Below are positions 24,091-32,873 of a stretch of 37,050 bases of DNA, in pieces. Both the position numbers and the translations under genes were made by a program. The DNA is taken from NCBI GenBank assembly GCA_016190895.1, contig JACPPR010000070.1, forward strand, positions 1 to 37,050, written 5' to 3'. The notes under the pieces are model-generated. The model was not told where the DNA came from and did no database searches. It saw nothing but the letters and a program-made list of their open reading frames with translations. The stretch's first letter is position 1; each line of letters starts with the position of its first letter. The DNA is from Chloroflexota bacterium (GTDB lineage: Bacteria; Chloroflexota; Dehalococcoidia; Dehalococcoidales; UBA2162).

Positions 24091-25944
24091 TTAATATCCC
24101 ATAGACTTCTTCATCTCCTGGTCTATCCAGACCCAGGTCGCCCAGTGAGTACGGTCGAAATAGCCTACGGAGTTTTCGCCAGAGTAGTTTTTTATCCAGG
24201 GCCAATAGGGACGGAAGCTAACACCGCCGACACCCGGCAGTTCGTACGCTTGCTCAAGGATATGTTTCGTCACTTGCCGGGTCATCTTTATGGCTTCGTT
24301 CATGCCGGTTGTGATGGCAGTGCGTCGAATTTTAGCCTGCATCTCGTTAATAAAGGGGTCGTTAATCTGAGCGATATTGAAGGTGCTTACCCCCGAGAAA
24401 GTCGGCTGCGAGTAAAACACGCCTACCGGGTTCCCCGAGGGCGCTACTATCGGTGGTTGCTCCCGGCTCGCTATGATGGCGTTGTAGACACCAGTCTCCC
24501 TGACATCAAGCGCTACCTCAACACCTACCTTTTCCCAGTAAAACTTATATATCGAATAGCTATCGACCTGTGTTGCGGTCACGAGCGCTTTGACTTTAAG
24601 TCCGTTAGGGTAACCAGCTTCCTTGAGAAGTTGCTTAGCCTTCTCCGGGTTGTAAGAAAAATTCTCCTTCACAGATTCAGGCATGTCCGGGTCGCCGAAA
24701 TCAATATATAGGTCTTTATATTCTTTGGCATAGGCAAATGGACGCGTCAGAATTCGTCCTTGACCTTCGGCAACGCTCTGGTGCACTGCCTTAAAATCGA
24801 GTGCCATCAGCATTGCCCGGCGCACCCTGATATCATTGAAGGGTGGCATATCGACCCTGAAAGTGACGGTAGTCAACCCGCCTCCACCCTCCAGTTGTTT
24901 TAGCAGTAGGGCCTGTGACTGCTTCCGTACTTGAGTAGCGTCCTCCCAGGAAATGCTTTCCATCTGGTCGATTTTACCTGTCCGCAAGGCAGCTAGCCGG
25001 GTGGATGCATCAGGTATAATAATATACTGAACGCTCTCGAGGTAGGGTAGCTGGTTGCCTTTGCCCGGACCTACAGGGTCTTTCTCCCAATAGTTGGGAT
25101 TCCTGACTACGGTTATCAGGCTACCGGGGACATAATCAGTAAGCATGAATGGGCCGGTGCCAACGGAATTTCTCCAATTCTCCCTGTCAGGGTATTTCGC
25201 CACCACCTCCGGTGCCATAAGGTACGTTGAATCACCAAAGCGGCTTATACCTGATATCAAGGCATCGAGCGGCAGCTTGACCGTAACCTCCCAGGGGCCT
25301 GTCTTGGTCACCACAGCAGCCCTCAGTTCAGGGTTAGAGCTATAGACATAAGCCTTAGAGTCGGTAGTATTCCGCTTCAGATGGAAGACAAGGTCATCCG
25401 CCGTCACCTCACGCCCACCGACCAAGCGGCTGGCTTCGCTAGCCGGGTTAAGAGCAAAGTGTACCCCCTGGCGAACTTGATAGATGATGGTTCCTTCATT
25501 TTTCGCCTCATCGACCGTCCATTTCGTGCTTTCGGCGATTATGCCTCGCTTCAGGTCCCAATTATCGAAACTCCTGTCATCCCACTCAGTCTCACTAGTG
25601 CCGTAGCCGCCGGCAGGTCCCCTTGCCCAGTCACCCGCCCAGAGTGGTTGATTAATCAGGAGAATGGTGCCATCCACGGAGGATTTTGAGAGGGGGTCAT
25701 GCGACCTCGGTTCGGTAGATTCGCCAAGCCTGAGCGTCCCGCCATACCTGGGTTTGTCCGGAGACGCTGCCTGTTTCTCCGCGACTACCTCTTGCTTCTT
25801 TTCCTCGACTACCGTAACCGATTGCTTTTCCTGCGCTGCAGGAGCCGGCCGTTTCTCCTCAACTGCCGCTGGGCCGCAGGCTCCCGCCACCAAGGATAGC
25901 GCCATGAAGCCACTGACCACAAGCCAAAGAACTTTCTTGTTCAC
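24091..25944 (-). CDS. Family-5 ABC transporter solute-binding lipoprotein (SBP3)
   Basis: A 617-residue binding protein with lipoprotein signal and Cys23 (VAGACGPAA), an E/K/V-rich linker to about residue 65, then RYGGTLRLGEST. Typical motifs: VRNPNYWEKDPVGPGKGNQLPYLE, IIPDASTRLAALRTGKID, VRRAMLMALD and YNPEKAKQLLKEAGYPNGLKVKA. It starts at GTG 25944 with AAGGAGG upstream. It lies 56 bases after the frameshifted SBP4 and before selenoprotein copy 4, with which it forms the same SBP-selenoprotein pair seen on the plus strand. The ligand is unknown. The C-terminal end WIDQEMKKSMGY is nearly invariant across the five SBPs. Confidence 0.9.
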   Translation of the reverse strand: MNKKVLWLVVSGFMALSLVAGACGPAAVEEKRPAPAAQEKQSVTVVEEKKQEVVAEKQAASPDKPRYGGTLRLGESTEPRSHDPLSKSSVDGTILLINQPLWAGDWARGPAGGYGTSETEWDDRSFDNWDLKRGIIAESTKWTVDEAKNEGTIIYQVRQGVHFALNPASEASRLVGGREVTADDLVFHLKRNTTDSKAYVYSSNPELRAAVVTKTGPWEVTVKLPLDALISGISRFGDSTYLMAPEVVAKYPDRENWRNSVGTGPFMLTDYVPGSLITVVRNPNYWEKDPVGPGKGNQLPYLESVQYIIIPDASTRLAALRTGKIDQMESISWEDATQVRKQSQALLLKQLEGGGGLTTVTFRVDMPPFNDIRVRRAMLMALDFKAVHQSVAEGQGRILTRPFAYAKEYKDLYIDFGDPDMPESVKENFSYNPEKAKQLLKEAGYPNGLKVKALVTATQVDSYSIYKFYWEKVGVEVALDVRETGVYNAIIASREQPPIVAPSGNPVGVFYSQPTFSGVSTFNIAQINDPFINEMQAKIRRTAITTGMNEAIKMTRQVTKHILEQAYELPGVGGVSFRPYWPWIKNYSGENSVGYFDRTHWATWVWIDQEMKKSMGY

Positions 25945-26000
25945 TCCTATTCCTCCTTCTTTTTTAGACGAGAAGCGTCTTTCCTCTATTTCTTCTAGCC

Positions 26001-27862
26001 TTAATAGCCCATTGACTTTTTCAGTTCCTGGTCCAGCCAGACAAAACCGGCAAAAGCCCTGTAGTTATGGTAACCGATGGTCCATTCTCCGGAGTAGTTC
26101 TTTACCCAGGGCCACCACATATTCGGACGATTATAGCGTGGGCGAGGGATGGCGTATGCCCGGTCAAGGACATATTTCATCAGTTCCTTCATCATCGCCA
26201 TAGCTTTAGCTTCACCCTCGATGACTATAGCGCGGTTGACAGCCAGCATTGTTTCGTTAATATAAGGGTCGTCAACCTGAGATTGGTTCGAAGAAGTATC
26301 CAACCCCCAGAACCAGGAGCCACTATAGTATATTGAGACTGGAGCGTGGGGGCCCGGAGCCAGGTCATAATCTCTTACCCCCGGTCCCCTGAGGCGATTC
26401 ACGACACCACTCTCCCGGACGTCAAGCGTCAAATCGATACCTACTTTCGACCACATATCCTTGATTATTGAGTAGTAGTCAACGTCCGCTGAGGTGATGA
26501 GCACCGAGGTTTTGAAGCCGGTGGGATACCCCGCCTCTTTCAAAAGTTGTTTTGCTTTGTCAGGATTATAGATATAGAGTTCCCTGACTGATGCCGGCAT
26601 CTCCGGGTCGTCGAGACCAAGGTAGAGACCTTCGTACCCTTTGACCAGCGGATACGGAGTGGTCAGGATTTGTCCGAGCCCACCGTTAATATTTTTGCGT
26701 ATCGCCTCCAAATCGGTGGCCATCATCATCGCCCGGCGAACCCGGACATCGGTAAAGGGCTTCCTGGTCGTATTAATGTAGATTGGTCCTATGCCACTCA
26801 TTATGGTGCCTGGCGCCTCCAGTAATGTCGGATTCGTCTTCCGTAGCTGCGCAGAGTCTTCCCAGGTGAGTTCGGTCATTTGGTCAATCTTGCCTGTCCG
26901 CATGGCAGCTAGCCTGGTAGATGCGTCCGGGATGATGAGCAATCTGACGCCATCGAGATATGGCAGCTGGTTGCCTTTACCCGGGCCAACCGGGTCCTTC
27001 ATCCAGTAATTGGCGTCCGGGTCAGAATCGCGGCGCTACCGCCGACATAATCAGTGAGCATGAACGGCCCGGTACCGACGGCATTCTTCCAGTTTTCCGC
27101 ACTGCCGTACTTCAGTATTACCTCCGGCGGATGAAGATAGAGCGCGTCGCCGAGGCGGCTTATGGCTGATATCAAGGCCTCAAGAGGCACTCTGACTGTA
27201 ACTTCCCAGGGACCAGTCTTAGTTATCTGCGCGTTCCTCATTGCGAGAACGCCTCTATAATTATAGGATTTCGGGTCGGTGGTTGACCGCTTCAGTTCTG
27301 AGATAACATCCTCAGGGGTGAGTTCCCGCCCGCCGACCAACCGGCTGGCTTCGCTAGCCGAGTTAAGCCCCCAGTGTACTCCCTGACGGACCTGATAGAT
27401 GATAGTGCCCTGGTTTTTCGCTTCATCGGCTGTCCATTTCACGCTCTCAGCAAGGTGGCCCGTCTTGAGGTCAAAAACATCGTAGTCATCGCCCCAGTCT
27501 GTGTCCTTGGCGCCGTAGCCACCGGCAGGTCCCTTCGCCCAGTCGCCCGCCCAGAGCTCCTGATTAGTCAGTTCGATGGTGGCCGCATTCCCCGCCGTAG
27601 CATAACTGCTATCGAAATTCAGGATATCTCCGGTCAGGACGAGATTGAGCGTGCCGCCGTATTTCGGCGCCTCAGAGCCAGACTTCACGACCTCCTTCTC
27701 CACCACTTCTTGTTTCTTTTCTTCGACCACAGGAACCGGTTTCTTTTCTTCGACCGGGGGCGCTGGCTTCTTTTCCTCGACCGCTGCCGGCCCGCAGGCT
27801 GCCGCCACCAAGGACAGCGCCATCAACGTGTTCAGCAATAGCCAGAGAGCCTTCTTGTTCAT
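26001..27862 (-). pseudogene. Family-5 solute-binding lipoprotein (SBP4), single-base frameshift
   Basis: Two minus-strand frames together cover a full binding protein of about 620 residues. The first (27862 to about 27015) has the signal peptide, Cys23 lipobox, VEEKK-type linker and the domain up to SAAILTR. The second (from about 27010 to 26001) continues with NYWMKDPVGPGKGNQLPYLDG and ends KKSMGY. Alignment with SBP5 (GGAACGTCAATTACTGG against GG-ACGCCAATTACTGG) places loss of one A near 27016-27017. No other disruption is seen, so it is either a very recent pseudogene or an assembly error. It is close to SBP5, nearly identical over part of its length. It has no own selenoprotein gene; SBP3 follows directly. 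Confidence 0.8.
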
Positions 27863-27932
27863 TTATTTACCTCGCTTCATATGACCAGTAACCACCCAAT
27901 CGAATATATTACGGGAACTGAGAAGTAGCCAG

Positions 27933-28304
27933 TCAATCTTCTCCCATAATCTCAATCTGGACGCCTTCCGGAGTCTCAATAAAGAAAACTGTCCGACCTG
28001 TGCGACGATTCTTGCTCTCCTCGAGGACCCGAGCCCCATTGCCCTTGAGCTTATTCAGGACGTCATTCAAGTCATCGACGGGTACACCTATAGCTACATG
28101 CTCCAGTCCATATCTCTGTGGGCGGGTCTGTCCTTCCACAAACGGCGATACGTTCAGGGTGATTCCGCCCAAATCCAACTGCAGGGTACCCGTTGGCGAC
28201 GCACTCTCCGATACTATTGTCGCGCCTAAATTCCCCACCCACCATTGTGCCGTCTTTTGCGGGTCGGGACTCTTCAAATGTAGATGTTTAACTTTGAATG
28301 CCAT
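27933..28304 (-). CDS. VOC (glyoxalase/dioxygenase) superfamily protein
   Basis: A 123-residue single-unit vicinal-oxygen-chelate protein with two beta-alpha-beta-beta-beta halves: VKHLHLKSPDPQKTAQWWVGNLGA (1-28) and YGLEHVAIGVPVDDLNDVLNKLKGNGARV (about 68-100), ending RTVFFIETPEGVQIEIMGE. Candidate metal ligands are His7 or His9, His near 73 and Glu near 120. Family members include lyases, epimerases, dioxygenases and resistance proteins; the reaction cannot be assigned. It lies between the CoA-transferase-like genes and SBP4 on the same strand. Confidence 0.85.
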   Translation of the reverse strand: MAFKVKHLHLKSPDPQKTAQWWVGNLGATIVSESASPTGTLQLDLGGITLNVSPFVEGQTRPQRYGLEHVAIGVPVDDLNDVLNKLKGNGARVLEESKNRRTGRTVFFIETPEGVQIEIMGED

Positions 28305-28439
28305 GTTACCGCCTTTCTTATACCGTCCTCAACACAACAATTTGGCTTTGCTGATTGCCGTTCTCTTCAATTGGCCCATTTGAGACATCGATACGCTTTA
28401 TCTTTATCCGCCATTTTATATCTCCTTGTTCTTTCCGTA

Positions 28440-29249
28440 TCACGATTGCTGTTGCAATCCCGGGCTTTCTGCTCTACGGGCAAATATTTTCTGAGGGTCA
28501 ACCACTTCGCGTAACAGGTGTAACTCCTCTTCAGTGGGAGGCTCCGTATCGGTCAGGTCGGGGGCAATCTTAATATCCCAACTAATCTCAGCTTTAACTT
28601 GCTCCATAGTTACTCCCAGGTCACTGTGAATTGACTTCAGTAACATCTCACCGTTGTCGAAGGCATATACGCCCAGGTTCGAGATTACTATCGATGGGCC
28701 GGTATTCGGAGGCAAACCTATCTCTTCCCTCTGACCAGGTCTGCCATCCAGATATCCGGGAGAGGTGATGAAGTCGACCTTCTCTAGGAACCTCCGCCTG
28801 CTCTGTCTTATCGTGACAATCGTTCGGTGACAAAAGCTGATTACGTCATTGCCGCCACCACTGCCGTTCCACCGGTGTTCCGGCTTGTAGAAATCGCCGG
28901 CCGCAGTAGTGTTTATGTTGCCATATCTGTCAATTTGTCCCGCGCCCAAAAAACCCGTGTTGATGTAGCCAGCCTGGGCCAGGCAATTGACGTAGAACAT
29001 GCCCGGTAACTGGTCAGCCAGCGTCTGAACATCGGTACTTTCGTCCATCGGGAATTTGGTTACCCTGACAATACCATTTTCTGTGATGGTCACGCAGTCA
29101 GGGGCATGAGTATATTTGGCCAACAAAGTCGCTACCATGGGGACTCCCACTCCAACATAGACAATGTCGTCTTTCACAATCTGACGAGCCGCCGAGACAA
29201 TCATTTGTTCACCGGCGCTATATCGTGTTTCTTTTTCTTTCTGAGTCAT
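28440..29249 (-). CDS. CoA-transferase-like beta subunit (GctB/IpdB type)
   Basis: A 269-residue protein of the family I CoA-transferase fold, beta subunit. It shows YVGVGVPMVATLLAKYTHAP, VTITENGIVR (Glu57 is a candidate for the catalytic Glu that forms the glutamyl-CoA ester), AGQIDRYGNINTT and a GSGGGND loop. The last motif is typical of the GctB/IpdB branch, which includes glutaconate CoA-transferase and the ring-opening hydrolase IpdAB. Whether it transfers CoA or hydrolyses a cyclic CoA thioester cannot be told from sequence. AAGGAGG precedes ATG. It is separated from its alpha subunit by the isochorismatase-like gene. Confidence 0.85.
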   Translation of the reverse strand: MTQKEKETRYSAGEQMIVSAARQIVKDDIVYVGVGVPMVATLLAKYTHAPDCVTITENGIVRVTKFPMDESTDVQTLADQLPGMFYVNCLAQAGYINTGFLGAGQIDRYGNINTTAAGDFYKPEHRWNGSGGGNDVISFCHRTIVTIRQSRRRFLEKVDFITSPGYLDGRPGQREEIGLPPNTGPSIVISNLGVYAFDNGEMLLKSIHSDLGVTMEQVKAEISWDIKIAPDLTDTEPPTEEELHLLREVVDPQKIFARRAESPGLQQQS

Positions 29250-29315
29250 CTTGCGACCTCCTTATGTTTGGCTGTGCTACTGACTGGATTGACGCCAGTG
29301 CTCTTATAATTAGTG

Positions 29316-29840
29316 CTAGATTCTCCCAATGGCTGGCAGTATCTCTGTTGAACTAATCACCTTCGCTTGCCGTGGGAACAGCTTCTCCATCAGTACGCGT
29401 TGCACTTCATCATCTCGGTCGGCACAACAGTCGGAGAGCACTATCAACTGATAATCCATGTCGGCAGCCCAACGAACTGTGGACAGCACACAACCACTGG
29501 TCGAAATTCCCATCAAAATCAGGGTCTTAATACCCTGCCTCTTGAGGACTTCATCCAGGTTCGTACTGGCGAAGGGGCCGGTACCGCGCTTGGTAAGGAC
29601 CAGTTCCCCGGTTTTGGGAGTCACCGCAGGATGAATTTCAGTTTCCGGTGTTCTCTGTCCGCGTTGTACTTCCACATATATGACAGGAATGCCGGCTTGT
29701 CTAGCCCCGGCTAGTACCTTATTGGCTCGTGTCAGGAGTTCTTTTTGGAAAGATTCTGAGAAATTACTCAATTGCCTGTTTTGGTAATCCATGATAAGCA
29801 AAACGGTTTTATTTTTGTCTATCGATAGTTGCTCTGCCAT
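29316..29840 (-). CDS. Isochorismatase-like cysteine hydrolase
   Basis: A 174-residue alpha/beta hydrolase of the isochorismatase/nicotinamidase superfamily with all three catalytic residues: Asp18 (LLIMDYQN), Lys84 (LTKRGTGPF) and Cys117 (ISTSGCVLSTVRWA). A cis-peptide region precedes the Cys, as usual. Members hydrolyse amides (nicotinamide, N-carbamoyl compounds, biuret) or vinyl ethers. The lack of nicotinamidase-type metal-binding His residues makes an amidohydrolase or carbamoylase-like role more likely, as inference. AAGGAG precedes ATG. It lies between the two CoA-transferase subunit genes (28-base gap to alpha, 66 to beta), so the three are probably co-transcribed. Confidence 0.88.
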   Translation of the reverse strand: MAEQLSIDKNKTVLLIMDYQNRQLSNFSESFQKELLTRANKVLAGARQAGIPVIYVEVQRGQRTPETEIHPAVTPKTGELVLTKRGTGPFASTNLDEVLKRQGIKTLILMGISTSGCVLSTVRWAADMDYQLIVLSDCCADRDDEVQRVLMEKLFPRQAKVISSTEILPAIGRI

Positions 29841-29867
29841 ATTCCTGTGCTCCTTTTCTGGATAAGC

Positions 29868-30779
29868 CTATGAACCAGTAATAATCGGCTCGCTCTTTAC
29901 GGGATTTTTGAGCCTGGCTTTATCAAAGTAATCCGCACCCTTGATTGATTTCACTTTTTCAATATATTCATTCCAGTCCTTTACCCCGTAAACAAAATCC
30001 CTCAAGTAATCTTCGTAAGTTTGCTCATTACCGCCTGCTATCGCGACCCTCATAAAGCCTCCCCTATCGGCATTATAGAACCCAGCCAGGCGCGACGGAA
30101 AAGCGCCCCAGGGCTGCTCAACCACTGCGCTGACCCGAAAGCCAGGAATAATGGTGCGGTTTGGGTCACGCCTGATAACGTCGGAAGAGACAATCGTCTC
30201 TGCGGTAACAATAACCTTGCGGCTGGCATTGATACCCTCAACATCTACACCGATGCTTCCCCACTTCTGAGCGTTGCCTTCGGCATCAGCTCTCTGCACG
30301 TGAATAACAGCCACATCAGGCACTACGGCCTTGATGGCAGCCACCTTTCCTCCGGTGAAAGGGCAGTCGATTGATTTGATGTTCTTATTGTATTTGGGCA
30401 TATCCGAGCCAAGATGACCTTTAGTTGGTATAAAGGGTATCCCCATGTAGCCAGCGAATAGCGCCAGAGATATGCCAAAGTGAGAATACTCTTCATAGAC
30501 CGGGAATCTGTTCATAGCTTTGGCTTTCCCAAGCGGGTATGAAGCCGTGTAATCTTGCGCAGCATATCCGGTAATCATCTTATCTACCAGGCCTTCGCCG
30601 ATGAGTAGCGTGGGTTGCGCCAGGACAGCCACCACCCCCAGATGGTCTATTTTCTGCCGTACTATCTCATGCAGCGCTGCTTGCGGCGTGGCGTGTTGCG
30701 CGCCGCCAACGAACAGCGTGTCACCACTCTTAACATACTTCGAGACCGCTTCTTTCAACGTCATTAGCTTGTTACTCAT
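29868..30779 (-). CDS. CoA-transferase-like alpha subunit (GctA/IpdA type)
   Basis: A 303-residue alpha subunit of the family I CoA-transferase fold. It has SKYVKSGDTLFVGGAQHATPQAALHEIVRQK (residues about 12-42), FIPTKGHLGSDMP, DVAVIHVQRADAEGNAQKWG and the RKVIVTAETIV strand, all typical of GctA/IpdA-like proteins. It would pair with the beta subunit encoded two genes downstream. Likely role: activation or ring-opening of an organic acid as a CoA thioester. ATG 30779 has a somewhat distant AAGGAG (13 bases); an ATG five codons later is an alternative. The gene follows the scar of a lost UGSC-like gene. Confidence 0.85.
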   Translation of the reverse strand: MSNKLMTLKEAVSKYVKSGDTLFVGGAQHATPQAALHEIVRQKIDHLGVVAVLAQPTLLIGEGLVDKMITGYAAQDYTASYPLGKAKAMNRFPVYEEYSHFGISLALFAGYMGIPFIPTKGHLGSDMPKYNKNIKSIDCPFTGGKVAAIKAVVPDVAVIHVQRADAEGNAQKWGSIGVDVEGINASRKVIVTAETIVSSDVIRRDPNRTIIPGFRVSAVVEQPWGAFPSRLAGFYNADRGGFMRVAIAGGNEQTYEDYLRDFVYGVKDWNEYIEKVKSIKGADYFDKARLKNPVKSEPIITGS

Positions 30780-30838
30780 TGATTCAAACAGCTCCTTCTG
30801 TTACGGACTAGCACGAATAATCCGGAAATAAACAGTCT

Positions 30839-30916
30839 TTACTGCCAGGCGTCTTTGGTATAAACGGAGTCAGTAGCGCGTGCACCCCCTCGGCCGCCAA
30901 GCCGCATATCTTCTGA
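30839..30916 (-). pseudogene. C-terminal scar of a sixth UGSC-like gene
   Basis: The minus-strand frame ends MRLGGRGGARATDSVYTKDAWQ-stop, which matches the glycine-rich C-terminus of the five selenoproteins (GGRG...AYSIDAWR-stop). Nothing upstream resembles the rest of the protein; instead there is the hairpin at 30916-30960. It marks a deleted selenoprotein gene directly behind copy 5. Confidence 0.75.
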
Positions 30917-30960
30917 AGGAGGTAACACAAGGACTCCCGTGCCCCCTGTGCTACCTCCTT
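30916..30960 (-). terminator. Hairpin behind selenoprotein copy 5
   Basis: Arms of 14 bases, AAGGAGGTAACACA (30916-30929) and TGTGCTACCTCCTT (30947-30960), with one mismatch that is a G-U pair on the minus-strand RNA; 17-base loop. It begins 38 bases after the copy 5 stop. No U-tract follows on the minus strand, so it may attenuate or protect the transcript rather than end it. The arms carry a perfect Shine-Dalgarno sequence and its complement. Confidence 0.5.
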
Positions 30961-30997
30961 TTCGACCGTTATCGGAGAGAACGAGTAAACCCAGCCC

Positions 30998-32770
30998 CTA
31001 TCGCCAGGCGTCTATGCCGTAAGCCTGACCGCGCCCGCCGCCCATCTGCTCGCTGGTCTCTTCCTCCCCACCGGCGACAATGATACAGTTCTCAGCGGGG
31101 CTGTCCATAATGGGCACCATATAATCGTCGGGCAGCTCTTTCCAGTGCTTGCCGGAGAGTTTTTCTACCCCCATCCAGCCATTTGTTTCGACATCAGGTC
31201 CAGAGCGGAGCTTGAATGTAGCTAACGGTTCGAAGCTCTTCTTGTAAAGCCACTCGTATATCTCGGTCTTAGACTTGAAGCCATACTCATAGAGGTGCCG
31301 CGCCATCTCGGGGACCATAACAAGAGTCCACCCATGTTCTCGCTGAGAGAACATTCCAGGCAAGATGTATTCCAGCCAGTTGTGTGGGCCGGGCACACCC
31401 TTAACACCGAGACGCCTGGCCATGCCGCCATGACCACTCTTCTGGAAGGCTCGATACCCACCCGGACGGAACCCCTGGTGCTGTATGCCGCCCGGCGAAG
31501 CGACCATGACGATGCTCTGGTCTTTATCGAAGCCGAACTCTTCATTCAGGCCTTCCCAGTCGGGGGGCAGCCCGTCAACGTTCTCAGCAATGCAGCAACC
31601 GCCGTTGGAGAATGGCCCTTCCAGGCTATTCATGCGGGTAACACCGGGAATGCCACCGCCGAGGTTTCGCGACATGAGGTAATAGGAACGGCCGATGGGC
31701 GAGTTTACCGGGCTGCCGGGACCGAATACGCCGCAACCTGTGTTAAATCCCAGCTCTTTGACGACGGGGCCGCTGACGCAGACGAGCTGACCCAAACCGT
31801 GAGTCGAACTAATGGGCAGCCCTGATTCCGCGATGGCCAGCACCACGGGTAGGTGCTCCGGCTTGCAACCAGCCATCACGGCGTTGACGGCCACCTGCTC
31901 CACGGTAGCTGTCCAGCCATTCGGACTCATTTGCACAGGTTCACCCTTCTTCTTTACCATCGTTGATGCGTTAGCCCTGCCCAATACCGTAGCCTCATTG
32001 CTCCTTACGGTTCTATCACGCCGGAGAGATATCACCTCATCTGGCTTATGGCTGGTGCCCGTCAGCATCTCCCGGACGCGTTCCTCGGTGGGCAGGACTA
32101 TGGGGAAACCATCTGTGTAGACACAGATATTCGCCCTTGTCGGCGAGGGGACGTATTCTACTTGCTGATAAAACTCTTGCGCCTCGTCAAGGGTGCCTTC
32201 GAAGAGTATCCTCTGCTGGTCTGGCGGCGTCCAGCTCCCGTTCCCCTTTTCCTTCTCAGTTAAGGGTTTGGTAAGCCCCTCCATTATGCTGGCGAAGATA
32301 TTATCAACATCGGCCGGGCCAGGGACAGTTCGTGAAGCGTGGACATAGCGTATATTAGGGACACCGGCTCTCAGCGCCTCTAGCTTGAGCAGATTTTCCT
32401 GGTCTGGTAAATCAATAATCACCGTTGGAATACCAGCTTTTTCAAGTTTAGCCATGTAAGGCAACTGCCTGAATACAGCGCCCGTTCACCACGCTACCCC
32501 TTCGATGACGGCATCCGTCGTCTTCATTTCCTCAGCCGATAGCTGGATAGGGTTAGTGTCATACGTCTTCTTGACCGTCCAGTTCACATCGGGATAATCA
32601 CTCTTCAAGCGCTTTTCCAGGGGTATGGTGATATCCGGTTCGCCGCAAATACTGAGGTGGATAGTCTTGCCGTTAAGAGTATCGAGACGCGGCGCCAGAG
32701 GGAAGGTTTCGATAGACTCCCGGATACCACGGGGGTTGACGAATTTGTAGACCTTATCTTTTTCTGCCAT
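30998..32770 (-). CDS. UGSC-like selenoprotein, copy 5 (in-frame TGA = Sec95)
   Basis: A 590-residue minus-strand frame with one TGA at 32488-32486 (codon 95; GVAW-U-TGAVFRQLPYMAKLEKAGIP), ending in TAG. Conserved segments: HLSICGEPDITIPLEKRL, PNIRYVHASRTVPGPADVD, PTEERVREMLTGTSHKPDEV, VAVNAVMAGCKPEHLPVVLAI, KELGFNTGCG, SGHGGMARRLGVKGVPGPHN and GKHWKELPDDYMVP. Residue 10 is Phe, where all other copies have Cys, and residue 93 is Ala. GAAGGAG precedes ATG. It follows SBP5 by about 100 bases, giving the fourth intact SBP-selenoprotein pair. Confidence 0.9.
32459..32470 (-). promoter_or_regulatory. SECIS-like hairpin of copy 5
   Basis: AGGCA/TGCCT stem with a GT loop, 15 bases after the TGA on the minus strand. 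A lower stem TGTA/TACA, with a three-base bulge TTC, extends it. Confidence 0.65.
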
Positions 32771-32873
32771 TCTTATTCTCCTTCAAATTATTTTTGTTAC
32801 CCTGTAGTTACTAGCTTCCCGCATCATGTTGTCATCCTGAACCCCCTTCCATTTCGGTCAGTCTTTCTCAGGC

